A stretch of 64,000 nt of DNA, taken from Chenopodium formosanum (taxonomy: Eukaryota; Streptophyta; Magnoliopsida; Caryophyllales; Amaranthaceae). The stretch is taken from contig CM044857.1 in assembly GCA_024500155.1 (NCBI GenBank), positions 4,962,501-5,026,500 of the forward strand. The letters are read 5' to 3'. Below, piece by piece: positions 21,804 to 32,661 of this stretch. Within the stretch, counting starts at the first letter, position 1. Every line of letters begins with the position of its first letter. Below the pieces are notes generated by a model. That model searched no databases and was not told where the DNA came from. It saw nothing but the letters and a program-made list of their open reading frames with translations. The position numbers were made by a program, and so were the translations under genes.

Positions 21804-22409
21804 TTAATTTTCAAATGCCCATGGGTTCTGATTTCGAATGTTTGCTTCTTCTTCAGGTGTAAAATCGTTCTTGATGTTAAAATGAGCCCTAATCTCCACC
21901 GGCGATTTTCCTTTAATCATGTCAGCCACACATTGTGTTATTAACTCCAACAAACCTTTTATCTCCATATAGTTTGAAGCCTGCATATCATCGCATATAA
22001 TTTCATTAGTATACACATTTAATGAAACAGACATTTTAATGCATAAAAAAATATAAATATTAATAAACAAGATATATTGAAAAAGAAAAAAAAAAATACT
22101 TACAAGGAGGAGATTATAGAGGGTGTTTAAGTCCATATTATTGGCGTACTCCTTATCCCATTGCTTAAGTTGCTCGTCAGAGTCAGAATCTTCGGTAGCA
22201 TGTTTCTTGCAATATTCAATGACCTTAGAGAGTACTGTTCCGGGAACAATAGACACCGGAATCGGGCTATTGATGTCGTCGAGATCCTCAATCATGTGCT
22301 TGATAGTTTGAGAAAGCATTGCAACGTTTTCGTCAACTTCGAATTTCTCTCCATCGGAACTCTTAAGGATTATCTTCCTGGACGAAATTGAAGAAGAGGT
22401 TGATGCCAT
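21804..22409 (-). CDS. SKP1: SKP1-like protein, copy B
   Basis: Exons 22409-22104 and 21980-21804 joined by a 123-nt GT-AG intron encode 160 aa. The Skp1 POZ half has KIILKSSDGEKFEVDE and AAMLSQTI-like VAMLSQTIKHMIEDL. The C-terminal half has ASNYMEIKGLLELITQCVAD, the F-box-contact region and ends NPWAFEN. It should act as the adaptor between cullin-1 and F-box proteins, as copy A. The intron is at the same site as in copy A but much shorter, a multiple of three and free of stops, so unspliced mRNA would read through into a 201-aa protein with a hydrophobic insert. Copy B is more diverged from the canonical plant sequence than copy A (for example AHFNIKNDF instead of KTFNIKNDF). Confidence 0.92.
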   Translation of the reverse strand: MASTSSSISSRKIILKSSDGEKFEVDENVAMLSQTIKHMIEDLDDINSPIPVSIVPGTVLSKVIEYCKKHATEDSDSDEQLKQWDKEYANNMDLNTLYNLLLVSIFFFLFQYILFINIYIFLCIKMSVSLNVYTNEIICDDMQASNYMEIKGLLELITQCVADMIKGKSPVEIRAHFNIKNDFTPEEEANIRNQNPWAFEN

Positions 22410-22518
22410 TGCTATTGAAAAGTTTAGAATATTAGAGGGAAAAAAAGTATTAATTGGAGTATGAGAGAATATGATTAAACTTTGAAAGAGTGTGAAAGAA
22501 AAGAAGGATTATTTGGAG

Positions 22519-22526
22519 TATTTATA
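22519..22526 (-). promoter_or_regulatory. TATA box of SKP1-like copy B
   Basis: TATAAATA on the minus strand, 110 bp upstream of the ATG, matching the arrangement in copy A. Confidence 0.65.
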
Positions 22527-22599
22527 GAAAATACGGGAACAAGGGTTTCACGTTTCCTAATCCTAGTTCATCTATAGTTCTTGGTGCACAAGCAAGTAA

Positions 22600-23730
22600 A
22601 CTTTCCTTTTTTTTTTTTTTTTTTTTTTTTTAACACAAGTTATTTTGTTTTATTTTTAGGAAAATACTATCCCAAATTAATTAAGTAAACTAATGTCGGT
22701 AATAAAATAAAATCCTATCTGACCTCAATCATTATTCCTTAATTAAGTCTTAGCCTAGAGAGAGAGTTGTAGTAAGAACATGTTCACTTCACCTTATTTG
22801 TTGATCTAAAATACAGTACATGATATTTCTCCTTTAATGTTACTGATTTTTACTGAATTGGAATTATTTTCACTGAGCTGGATTAATTTTTAGATTTATT
22901 TTTATTAAACTTAAATTATTTTCACTTAATATTACTTGTGTTTTTTAAAGTGAAGTTAATAGGGTCTAATTCATAAGCCTTTTCAATAGAAAGTGTAAAA
23001 GGCGTACATTAACCTAATGTAAATTGAATAGGGTCTAATTCATAAGCCTTTTTAATAGTATATACCTCTCTACCGTAATAGTTGAAGTTCTGGTGTACGT
23101 ATTCAAATATGGACTATATGATCATTAACTCGCTCATGTTTACATTTAAGAATGCTTACCACGCATACATAAATGGAAATACTAATTTTGTAATATTGTT
23201 GTAATCTTGATTTGATTGGTTTTGCTGAGTTAAGAGACTGCCTGAGATTGTTGAGCAATTGTGCTTTCAGCATAATTCACACCTATTCTCAGGTTTACTA
23301 CAAATATTCTTTATGTTTGTATTTTGGAACTTCTGCTTCTCTGCTCCTGGATGTAGCACTACATACATAATGCTAATTTGGGTAAGAGAAGGATTCAAAT
23401 CTAAACATTACGGTGAGAGGAGTAATAAACTGGATTTATAAAAGGGTTGTTTATACTCCAATTTTGCATAGTTACTCTGCGCTATGTTTCCTGCACTGAA
23501 CTATTTACATAACACTACCATGTAATATCCTCATTTTCTACTTCTAAGTGCAAATAGAAACAACCGCCTAAGTTCTCGGTCTCTCCCCATCCCACCCTCT
23601 ATGGTTGGTGGCAGAGAAGAGGATTTCAGATGATTGCACAGCCAACCTTTGTAAAGAGCAGCTCTCACGGAGTATATTGCATGAAGCATGTAAGTGGAAG
23701 GCAGTATCCAAGATGGATTTTCCAGTCACA
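22600..23730. other. Intergenic DNA with a poly-T run and a short direct repeat
   Basis: 22604-22630 is a T homopolymer. AGGGTCTAATTCATAAGCCTTTT occurs twice, near 22971 and 23030, about 60 bp apart (one copy differs slightly downstream). 23460-23730 is probably the 3' untranslated region of the MCA gene. No ORF is supported. Confidence 0.5.
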
Positions 23731-26700
23731 TTAGAACTCCATCTGCTGTGCTGAAGGTGGGTGTGCCATGGTCTTCATGGGACCTACATCCATGGTTTAA
23801 ACAGAGGTGATTAATTTTAATACTACTAGCATGCGACGCAAAAACAAAAATGACATAGTTATTGCTGGTTAGGCTACAGTAAAAAGCACCTTTCACTGCC
23901 CTAATCTCCACTTCTCGCCATTCTTGGACAAGAGAACAGCAGCAACATAATAAATGTGAGAGAAAATCGTCACATGCTCCTCCCTGAACAACAATTTGGA
24001 GCTAAGCAAATGTGTGGAGAGCAGAAATTATGACATAAGGCTAAAGACATGTTGATCAGCTTAGTGAAAGAGTAAGACCTTGACATTGAGTATCTTGCGA
24101 AGCTTTTTTCTAATACAGCAAGTGTAGCAACAACATGACAATACCAACGAGTATGCTGTCAATTCATTGCATGCATCTCCTGAAGCTGTAGCAATAAGAG
24201 ACAGGAATAATCAGGGAAAAATTAGAAATTTCATGGTCCATTATCATTGACAAACTCATTAACAGTCCCTCTACTTTAACTCTAATAGCATTGTACTACA
24301 TCATTTTCAAACATTACAAAAAGAGGAAAGAAACCATTATACATAAGGAAACTGATTTTTAGATATGAATCATATGATTTTTATTTGAACATGCCAAAAC
24401 AAAAAAGGTGGCAATGAAACTCTGAATGAAGTAATAGTCTTCTAATGTAATTGTAATAGTCAAAACAAAGGATAATTTCGAAACATGTGAATTTGAAGAG
24501 ACTGTGAAGCCAGGCTGAGGTAGCCGACCTAAACTGATGAGGAATGCAGAGAAAGGTCTGGTGCTTCAGAGGAGACTGACATTTACAACAAATTAATCGC
24601 TTAGAGACTTTGTGCCAGTAAAAAGTTATTATTCAAAGTCTGAGTTTCCTTTTCATAGCCACGATTTTTCTATCTTGAAATACACCCAGGGTTCAGCCCA
24701 GATCTTGTTTCTGAATTACACAACAAGACTCATTTTAAGGAAAATGGAAGAGGTCAAAAACAATCTTAAATACTTTGAGTGTATATAAACATGAATCTCC
24801 ACCAAAATTCTTTCTTGACCTATTATAGATTTTCTTTTTCCATAACAATAAACAATACACCTAATATGATTCTAGGCACTGCAAACTTACATTTTATATC
24901 AGATTACGAGGTTTATAGCACGAGAATATAATTGGGATTTTTGGTGATCATCTCCAGAATTTCCATTTTAAACGGGCAAAGGAAAGCTTGCTAAGAACAG
25001 GATAGTATAATACCTACTGTGCCAAATTTATTATGAAGCTATATTCTAACATTACTAAGATACCATCATATCCTAACTTGAGAATAGTAAAGCAAAAACT
25101 GTGTTTCTTACACATGTGCTTATTGTTTGCCACTGATGCAATCCTTGAAAATGTTCCGCAGGGAAAGAAGAATGTTTTTAAACCTGACAATGTAAACATC
25201 AATGAATAAATACCCTACTTTGCAAGTGAAAAAATCCAAACTCGATCGCAATATAGTTTATCAGATCTAATTCATTATTATAATTGAAAGGCTATATATT
25301 TGTATGCATGTGTCACATAAGTAGTAATATCAGGAATATAAACAGAGAAAACATACACAACTTGGGCTTGGAGCAACACTCAAGCAGGTCAGTGTGCCAG
25401 TCCTCCATATCATCTGATCCCCTGGCATATTGCACCTCATATTCTGGAGATGGTATGGAAGTATTTCTGCACCCAATTGTACAAATATGGGCAAAACAAT
25501 TTAGCCTAGACATCACAGTCAAGCTCCACAAGACCACGCCTCAACAGATAAATCTAATAGACTTAACTAGTTACCCAGGCAAGAAAACATGCTAGCGTAA
25601 ATACATTATGCAGAAAAAAGGACAGATAACGCAATAAGAGTTCAAATTTAAGCATAAATCAATCTTTTGGGACAGGGCTTGAATTACCTGACGGTAGACA
25701 AAGCACCAATACTCTTATGGCAGGTCTCAACGCCAGAGAATGCTTTTCCATCATGAGATTTTGAATAGCTAGCCTCCAAATTTCTAGAGTGCCTAGAGGC
25801 AGCTTCTGTTACCTCAATCAAGTGTTCAATCACTTGACTATGTTGGACATTCATGGAAGACTGAGACCGCTGCAGTTCCATCTGAAGCTTCTCATTTTCT
25901 TCTAGAAGGGCTTGTTCAAATCGCATGCTTGGATATGAACAAGAAAGGGTCTTCTTGAGCAGCACAGTATCAGCCATTGATGGTTCTTTATTCAAAATTG
26001 CAACTTGCATCTTTCTGTCCTCTTCCTCTAATGTGTAGTCATATTGATCGTTTTGGATACGTTCTAATCTTTCCTGTCCATCAAAAGAAGGAATATATTA
26101 AATCACCAGACACACAGCCCACCCAACACACACACACCCTTAATTGAAACATATTACATCCCGAAGGATTACCCAGATAAAGTTAGACAATCATTCTGTT
26201 ATATTTATCTCTCAAGCTCTATACAGATCATATGCACTATCATGTAAATTTACACCAACTCAAATCATTCAGTTATTTTTTTCTCTCAAGTTCTATACGG
26301 ATAATATCAACTATCGTGTAAAGTTACATCACCTCAAATCCTCAATACATTGGCATCAACATTGCCAAGGATCAACAAACAGCCAAGGACCAACGAAAAC
26401 TTGCGACAAATTATAATAAAGCAACTGTAAATCATGCAACTTTGCAGCATATGAGCAAATGAGCAATTGATCAACAACAAATCAAAGGATATCATCAAAC
26501 AAGTAACATCCTCATCCACAATCAGGAAAAGCTTAAACAACTATTAAGAAACATATGACATTGCAATAAAAGCCGCAATACAGCCATCAGATATTACATA
26601 CTAAATCATTCCAAGAAAGAACCAAATGCAAATAATAAATAACAAGAGAATGATCTTCACCTTGAAGCGAGCATTGCTAACAAGAGTCAGCAAAGGCATA

Positions 26701-27068
26701 ATCCGCAAGTAGCGATCGATCTCGTCTTGAATGCGCTTAAACTGGTTCACAATGCTCCACCCCATTGCTAACAGGTACAGATAACTTTTATCCTGGCAAC
26801 TATGAACTAACAAATAAGCCCTTTTCAGTGCATCTTCCAACTGTTCTAAGGGTTCACTTGTTTCAGGGTACTTTTTCAGCTCTGTCATCTTAAGCTGCTC
26901 CAACAAATTCCCAATTAATTTCAAGTGATGAGCAAACTTTTTGCAATTCTTCTTGTGCAATCTAGCCCTATTCGCCGCATCTACTATTAACCCTATTAAC
27001 CCAACCGCATGAACACCAGCTATTTGACCAACATTCCCAATATCTTCTAAAGTATCCCAATTTGGCAT
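23731..27068 (-). CDS. MCA: MCA-type (MID1-complementing activity) Ca2+-permeable mechanosensitive channel protein
   Basis: Seven exons on the minus strand: 27068-26661, 26073-25688, 25466-25357, 25183-25112, 24185-24079, 23983-23890 and 23783-23731. All junctions are GT-AG and phases agree, giving 409 aa (Arabidopsis MCA1 and MCA2 are about 420). Residues 1-136 form the conserved N-terminal region with the putative membrane segment LIGLIVDAAN and KKYPETSEPLEQLEDAL. About 185-230 is coiled coil. From about 288 there is the Cys-rich PLAC8 region (DWHTDLLECC, FFFPCGT, SCCCYTCC, LLCCCC), ending PPSAQQMEF. The family forms plasma-membrane channels for stretch-induced Ca2+ entry. Start 27068 matches the family N-terminus; an in-frame ATG at 27098 would add ten residues. 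Residue 20 is His where Arabidopsis proteins have the functionally important Asp21. Confidence 0.93.
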
Positions 27069-27864
27069 TTTCACTCTTTTAGGACTTTTATCAAACACCT
27101 AGCAGACACCTAACTAACTAAACCCCAAGCTAATTTGGTACAATTTCTAACAAATTGAGACTATTTTAAGCATAAATTGCGCAATGTAGAGCATGAAATC
27201 AATAACCCCAGAATGCATTTAGACGAATTAAAGCCCAAATCAATTATAAATAGATCAAAGTTGGCTTTTTTTTTGTTGGGATCAAACTGTAAATCTAAAA
27301 CGAACATTAAACGAGAGAAAATTAAAAATAAATAAATAAAAAATAACAAACAATCGCAAATCCGAAAGTAAAATCAATAAATTGAATTCGTTAATTCCAA
27401 CAAATCATTGGAAAATGGAAAAGGAAAAGAGTACAGAAAATGAAGAGATATGAATCTAGAAAGGGAACAACTTGAAGAGAATGAAGACTAGAAAGGCGAA
27501 GAAAATGAAGAAAAAAAGATAATCTACAAACACAAAGAATTTAGTGGATCCATGATTTCTATTCTTCTTCTCTTTCGCTTTAACCTCAGTCTCGTCAAGC
27601 TGGTGTAGTCTTGCCATCAGAAGACTTTGTGAGTGTCGGTTTGTGATCTGCCAACAATTATTTGGAAATCTGTAAATCTGGAAATCGTGCGTACGTACTT
27701 GGGTCTTGTGTTACACCACGGAGCACTGATACTCAGACTACTATCACTTTCACTGTGTTAAACTGTTATGTGCTTATGCTTTATGTAATTAATTAATTAT
27801 GTCTATCACGTTGGTCTAGTGGTAGACTCGTAGCAAGATACGTGCTTAGTCTTTAATTAATGTA
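27069..27864. other. 5' flank of the MCA gene
   Basis: Probably contains a 5' untranslated exon and intron of the MCA gene: the minus strand has TCTGCTAG before 27100, which could be a 3' splice site, and a pyrimidine-rich exon-like stretch at 27550-27640. No ORF is supported. A short tRNA A-box-like string at 27811-27825 is discussed under rejected items. Confidence 0.45.
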
Positions 27865-28135
27865 TTCTTTTCGTGTTTTAATAAGTGTTACACCTTGTTC
27901 AAACATGTATGTGGTATGTCGATACACTAATTTGACCATTAATTTATCTAATTATATTATGTTAGTATAATCATATAAAATTTTATAATATGAAAATATA
28001 CATCATAACGAATCCAATAATGTATTATACAATAACATTTGGTGTTTTTTTATATATTGGTTAATCAAGTCAAAACCATTATGTGAATAGTGAAAAAAAA
28101 GTCAAACTATAACACTTATTAAAACACGGAGGAAG
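27865..28135. mobile_element. Third Stowaway-like MITE
   Basis: The ends TTCTTTTCGTGTTTTAATAAG and the complement of CTTATTAAAACACGGAGGAA form an inverted repeat of about 28 bp with few mismatches. The inner copies read GTGTTTTAATAAGTGTTA exactly. TA flanks both sides (27863-27864 and 28136-28137). 271 bp, non-coding. Confidence 0.75.
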
Positions 28136-28269
28136 TATCATCATATTTGTTAGATTCATCTCATATATATATAAATAACGTAGAATATCTTAGTAACTAT
28201 ATAAGAGCGTAGAATATCTATGCTAAATAGAAATTCAAATAATCTATGTGAAAGAAGTTTCATGGCATT

Positions 28270-28740
28270 GAAGTTATGCAATTGGTTATAAGTTATAGTC
28301 TTGAGAGATAATTTTGTTCTTGAAATTCAAACGTAGGAAAGGGATTGTAGAATATCTAAAGTCATACTTTCAATGATTTGTGTAAGAAGCATTCATTTGG
28401 ATAGCTGCTTTGTTAGAGAGTCAAATATTTTCTTTATTATATCTATTTATGAATTAGGAAGAGTTATGTACTTTATTGAAAGTGTAAGATAGTAAGAGCT
28501 CTTAAATTGTATTAGCAATTAGCTATAAGTAATAATCTTGAGATGTTTATAAATTTTTGTAATTCAAATGTAGTAAAGGGAATCTAGAGTATTTCAAGTT
28601 GTACTTTCAATTATTTGTGTAAAAAGCATTCATTTGGTTAGATGACTTGTAGAGAGTCAAATACTCTTTTTGTTATATGTATTTATGAATTAGGAACAAT
28701 GTTGTATTTTATTGAAAGTCTAGGATAGTAAGAGTTTTTA
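28270..28740. repeat. Two-copy tandem duplication, about 237-bp unit
   Basis: The order of landmarks GCAATTRGYTATAAG, TCTTGAGA, AAGCATTCATTTGG, TATTTATGAATTAGGAA and GATAGTAAGAG is repeated twice, about 237 bp apart, with perhaps 15% divergence. No coding sense. Confidence 0.7.
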
Positions 28741-29329
28741 CACTGTATTACTAAGCTTACATTATTATGGTTTGACTGGTATAATGTGTCCAGATTTGAC
28801 CTAACAATGTAGCAACTATGTAGCAAGTTTACAGTACTTGATGGTTGTAGTTGACAATAGGAAAATATATTTGCATTAATCAAGATGGTTTGTTGAAACT
28901 TGATGCTGGTGTACTTTTGTAATGATTAAGAGTCTATAGTGTGGTATAGTCTTAATGTACTTTATGTTTCTAAAGGCTCACATGGTCATAGTTGTTGTGG
29001 AGGTTGTAGTTTCCATATAAAGTAGGTTAGAAATTGTAGTGTGTATTGCTGTAGTAATAGAATTGTTCCGAATAATGGTATGTGTGTTTAGTTAAGCAGT
29101 TAAGTTACTTGTTTTATTGTTGGAGCATGTAAATTGAATTTTAACTGCATTTATTTTGCTAGGCTAACGAGGATTTTGTAATGAAATGGATAATCAGAAT
29201 TGAGGAAGAGCATCAGTCTTCTGCAGTATGTGATGCTTTTGCTTGGTTACTTTTCTAAGCACCTTATTTATTTGTCAATATTTTTTCTGTTAACTTGTTG
29301 TGCACTTTTGTTCAAGAAATTCTTGGTAA

Positions 29330-29590
29330 TTTTTACCACATTTTAGCAAATCGATGTGGTAATTCAAGGTCTTTCGTGGTGTTGATGGGCTTTCATGGAA
29401 TGTTACTATTAGGAAAACATGTAACGTGAGTGGAATTAGGGGCCTGTATATTGAAGAAGGGTGGAGAAAATTTATTTTGGATAATGATATTGTAGTTGGA
29501 GATATATTAATAATGTATTTTAAAGGTAATGGTACGGTATATTTCACACTAAAATTTATGCTACTCATGGTGAAGAGAAGACCCATTTAA
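29330..29590 (+). pseudogene. B3 DNA-binding domain fragment (REM-like)
   Basis: The plus-strand frame reads FLPHFSKSMW, then a stop (TAA 29360-29362), then FKVFRGVDGLSWNVTI, GLYIEEGWRKFI, DNDIVVGDI and YFKGNGT. Order and spacing fit the seven-stranded B3 fold of plant REM-type transcription factors, which bind DNA in the nucleus. The frame ends at TAA 29588-29590. The early stop, lack of a visible start and lack of flanking exons make this a degraded or partial copy. A separate frame at 29596-29844 could be a downstream relic but is not recognisable. Confidence 0.65.
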
Positions 29591-30809
29591 ATGGCTTGGT
29601 CTCAAGGGCTACTGACCTAGAAAGGAGACCCCCACTAACTACTTCAGAACTTGAAGTTGATTTATCTGCAATGCAGCAAAAATGCTCTGCTCCATCTTTC
29701 AAGTATATATTTCAAGCTGCATATATTAATCAAGGAACTTTAGTATGTGTGATTGTAGGGAATATTTCAAGCATTAACCCCAAGCTTGAACCTCACTGTG
29801 ATCATACACTTAAACATGGTGGCGTCCAAAGGGAAAGAAGCTAGAGCAAAAGAGTCGCCAACAAGTTTTAGGAACTTGTAAACCGTTCACAAGGTGAAGA
29901 TTACACCCCTTAACGATCCATGAGATCGTCAACTCCAAAAGGTCTTGAACCAAATAGGGTTCGGGGATGAAGGTACAAATCCAACCTAAAAGAGATTGAA
30001 CCTGCCCTAATATTAGGCCTCTACTTCATTCTTCTCGTATTCATGTGCGCTTTCTGACTAACATGCAAACAATAGGTTTACCCTAAACCTGTTTATCTAT
30101 GTTGGTTGAATTTAATGCACAGACAAAATTATTATTGGCGATCACTTGAATTATAACCATATTATCCTAAACAAGATTATTAATTATCATATTAAGCGTG
30201 ATTACAAGTACAAATTCCCTTTAAACATGCATAAAAGGTGTGATCAAACAATAACAATAATAATAAGCATCAAGCAACATGATAATCATCATAATAATAA
30301 TCATAACAATTATAATCATGTTAATAATAAAGCTTAAATATAATAGCAAGATCCTAGGCATGATACTAACATGATATTAGAAAAGAGTAAAAGGCACCCT
30401 AAACATGATACTAGGAAGCAATAAAGACATCCTAACATGATACTAGGAATTAAACAAATTTAAACATGCTTTCTACAAGAATAGAGCAATAAGATTACAT
30501 ACTTTGATGCCTCGTATCTCTTTCTAATAACAAAATACACGCGTTAGTAACTTCAAGGAAAATATAAAATCAAACAATCAAATCAAATAATTGAAATAAA
30601 GATTAGGGACCAAACCCTCAAAAATTATAACCTTTCACGTCTAGGGCGAAGGCAACTTCGAACTCGGCTAGGTGTTTCTAGATCTCGTGAATGCGGAATT
30701 TTGTTTGTGAAAAGCTAGAGAGATGAGAGCATAGAGAGAGTATGAATGATTGATGATGATTGAATGATTGTAAATGATTACAGATGAATAAAACGGAGGT
30801 TAAGGACCC

Positions 30810-30817
30810 TATTTATA
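30810..30817 (-). promoter_or_regulatory. TATA box in the LTR of gypsy element 2
   Basis: The minus strand reads CTTATAAATAGGG, in the right place for LTR transcription. The GTCGC palindrome cluster lies 50-130 bp upstream. Confidence 0.65.
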
Positions 30818-30866
30818 AGAAAACAGTCCGGAAATAGGTAGAATTTGATAAGGAATAAAACTCCAC

Positions 30867-30945
30867 GCTGTCGTTGCAAAACCGACCTTGTCGCCAGGCG
30901 ACAGGGTCTATCGCGTGGCGACAGGCCTGTCGTTAGGCGACAGCC
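30867..30945 (-). promoter_or_regulatory. GTCGC palindrome cluster A (LTR promoter)
   Basis: Contains TGTCGCCAGGCGACA (30889-30903, a palindrome around one base), the one-mismatch form TGTCGCCACGCGATA (complement of 30909-30923), and CTGTCGTTAGGCGACAG (30928-30944). It lies upstream of the LTR TATA box. The same motif family recurs before both antisense genes of this element. Confidence 0.65.
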
Positions 30946-31481
30946 TTGATTCCTAAGCGCTTTCAAACACGGAGTACACTTATGAATCAAAATTGATTTG
31001 TAAAGTCCGTATGAAAATCGAAATCGTATTTTTCATAAAATAATATTTTATTCCAAATAAAACTTATCAAAATATAATTATTAATTCTAATTGTATTAGG
31101 ATTAAAGAGAACTTTCTAGAGAATTCTAGAAGACTATAATTAATTCTAATAACTCTAGGAATAATAATTAACATTGGGCCGCATGTAAAGATCAAACCGG
31201 ACCCAATTTAGTATTTTGGCCATAACTTCCTCATTATTCATCGGAATTGGGCTTATAATATATCGTTGGAAAGCTCTTTGCAAGCCTCATCCAACTACAC
31301 TATTATTGGACCCTTGTCGTGGACCAAACTAAACTGGATTGGTTGTTTTCATAAATTAGAGTTGTTTTCCAACCGCAACACTTGACTTTTCACACTTTTA
31401 CCTCATTCGATAATCATTCGACGCAAAAGGTATTCATCATCACTAGGTTTGGTTTTGGGGAGACACATTTGGGTGTCTACA

Positions 31482-31497
31482 GAAGCCCCCACTTTGA
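31482..31497 (-). other. Polypurine tract of gypsy element 2
   Basis: The minus strand reads CAAAGTGGGGGCTTC immediately before the LTR start TGTAGACACC. Confidence 0.55.
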
Positions 31498-31704
31498 CTG
31501 AGTTTGGAGAAACGCAAGTTTCAAAAACGAAAGTCAAAGTATCGATAGGGACAGAGAATGATTCAGAACGTTCTACGATCCTAAATCACTCTTGTAACAC
31601 CGATACCTGCAAACTAGCGTTAGTTAAACAGATAAAAGAGTTAAGAAACGCGTATGTTGCACCGTCGAGCACACGTCTCTGAAGGTAACCGATTTTTGTT
31701 GCAT

Positions 31705-32095
31705 TTGTTGAAGACCGCTCTGCTTGTAGCTGCCTCCTATTTCATCGAAGACGACTCTGCTTGTAGTGATTCTCCGCCGCTTGTGACCATCTTCCACATC
31801 CTAGGGAACACGATCGAAGATAACTCTGCTTGTAGCCATCTTCAGTTTTTTTTGTGACCATCTTCCACACGCTAGGGAACACGATCGAAGACAACTCTGC
31901 TTGTAGCCATCTTTAGTTTTTGTGACCATCTTCCACATTCTAGGGAACACGATCGAAGACAACTCTGCTTGTAGCCATCTTCAGTTGTTTGTGACAACTC
32001 TCCACAAGCTAGGGAACGCTGTCGAAGATAACTCTGCTTGTAGCCATCCTCATTTGTTGCGACAATACTCCGAAGAATATCACCGAAGACCAATG
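31705..32095. repeat. Tandem repeat of about 70 bp, five units
   Basis: Each unit runs GAAGACAACTCTGCTTGTAGCCATCTT.. then GTGACCATCTTCCACA and CTAGGGAACACGATC. Unit starts are near 31747, 31816, 31887, 31953 and 32024, so spacing varies from 66 to 71 bp. A shortened unit precedes them at about 31710. It lies between the LTR and the first antisense promoter. Confidence 0.8.
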
Positions 32096-32137
32096 CCTGT
32101 TGATCCTTTAAAGTTCGCTTGAACTTTACTTCCGCTA

Positions 32138-32222
32138 TGCCAGTATGTCGGCACTTTTGCTGCTTGTGAACCATTATGTCGGTGCCTTTGCTGTTTATGA
32201 ACCATTATGTCGGTGCCTTTGC
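32138..32222. repeat. Short tandem repeat, about 33-bp unit
   Basis: TATGTCGGTGCCTTTGCTG.. with GAACCAT between copies occurs roughly three times (near 32142, 32174 and 32207). Confidence 0.7.
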
Positions 32223-32408
32223 GATGAGCCAATGTTTAGGCGCTTTAAGCTAAGTGAGAAGATCTTTCATCAGGTCGATCACTTGATTTAATCGTAATCG
32301 AGCCGATCATTAAATCATGTCAAGTTGCTTAGAGGGGCTAACTGGCGTACCAAAGAACCCAAACTGCTGCACGAGGTTCACATAACCATATTACGGAGCC
32401 CTGTACTC

Positions 32409-32493
32409 TGTCGCCGCTCCAGCGCTAGTCGAAACTTCTTGTCGCCGATATTTCTGCTTGTCGCCACGCGACAAACTTGTCTTTTGGCGACAG
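32409..32493 (+). promoter_or_regulatory. GTCGC palindrome cluster B (first antisense gene)
   Basis: Contains TGTCGCCACGCGACA exactly at 32459-32473, plus half-sites TGTCGCC at 32409 and 32440 and GGCGACA at 32486. A TATA-like TTTAAATA follows at 32503-32510. Confidence 0.65.
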
Positions 32494-32502
32494 GGTCGGG
32501 TT

Positions 32503-32510
32503 TTTAAATA
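32503..32510 (+). promoter_or_regulatory. TATA-like box of the plant-mobile-domain antisense gene
   Basis: GGGTTTTTAAATACCC lies ten bases after palindrome cluster B and about 155 bp before the proposed split start codon. It would drive transcription opposite to the element's own genes. Confidence 0.5.
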
Positions 32511-32661
32511 CCCTTCCTTTCTTCTTCATTTTCCGCTGCTGCTGTTCTGTTTTTTTCGCATTTGCGCAAAAACTTCGATCTTTTCGTTCTCGCTCAATTC
32601 TCAACCGAATTCGCTCAAAATTGTTGCAAATCAAAGCTTATTTCATCTATTTTCCCGTTCC

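Larger units (their letters stand above)
29817..31481 (-). repeat. 3' LTR of gypsy element 2
   Basis: On the minus strand it starts TGTAGACACCC at 31481, directly after the purine tract AAAGTGGGGGCTTC, and ends near 29817 at ..GGACGCCACCA. That makes about 1665 bp, with a TATA box at 30817-30810. The inner (31481) end is well supported. The outer end is uncertain because no second LTR is available; a boundary near 29855 is an alternative. Confidence 0.6.

Noticed and set aside
27069..27098. Longer MCA start at 27098
   Set aside because: The extra ten residues do not match the family N-terminus, and a possible 3' splice site lies just upstream. Kept as an alternative only.
27805..27845. tRNA-like string TGGTCTAGTGGTAG, a good A-box match
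   Set aside because: No B box, no cloverleaf and no poly-A tail are visible before the MITE at 27865. At most a fragment of a tRNA-derived SINE.
29855..29885. Alternative outer end of the gypsy element 2 LTR at TTGGCGACTC (minus strand)
   Set aside because: It resembles the start of a primer-binding site, but the LTR would then lack a CA end. Left open until the 5' LTR is seen.
30778..30990. 70-codon minus-strand frame in the LTR of gypsy element 2
   Set aside because: It covers the TATA box and palindrome cluster; no family resemblance.
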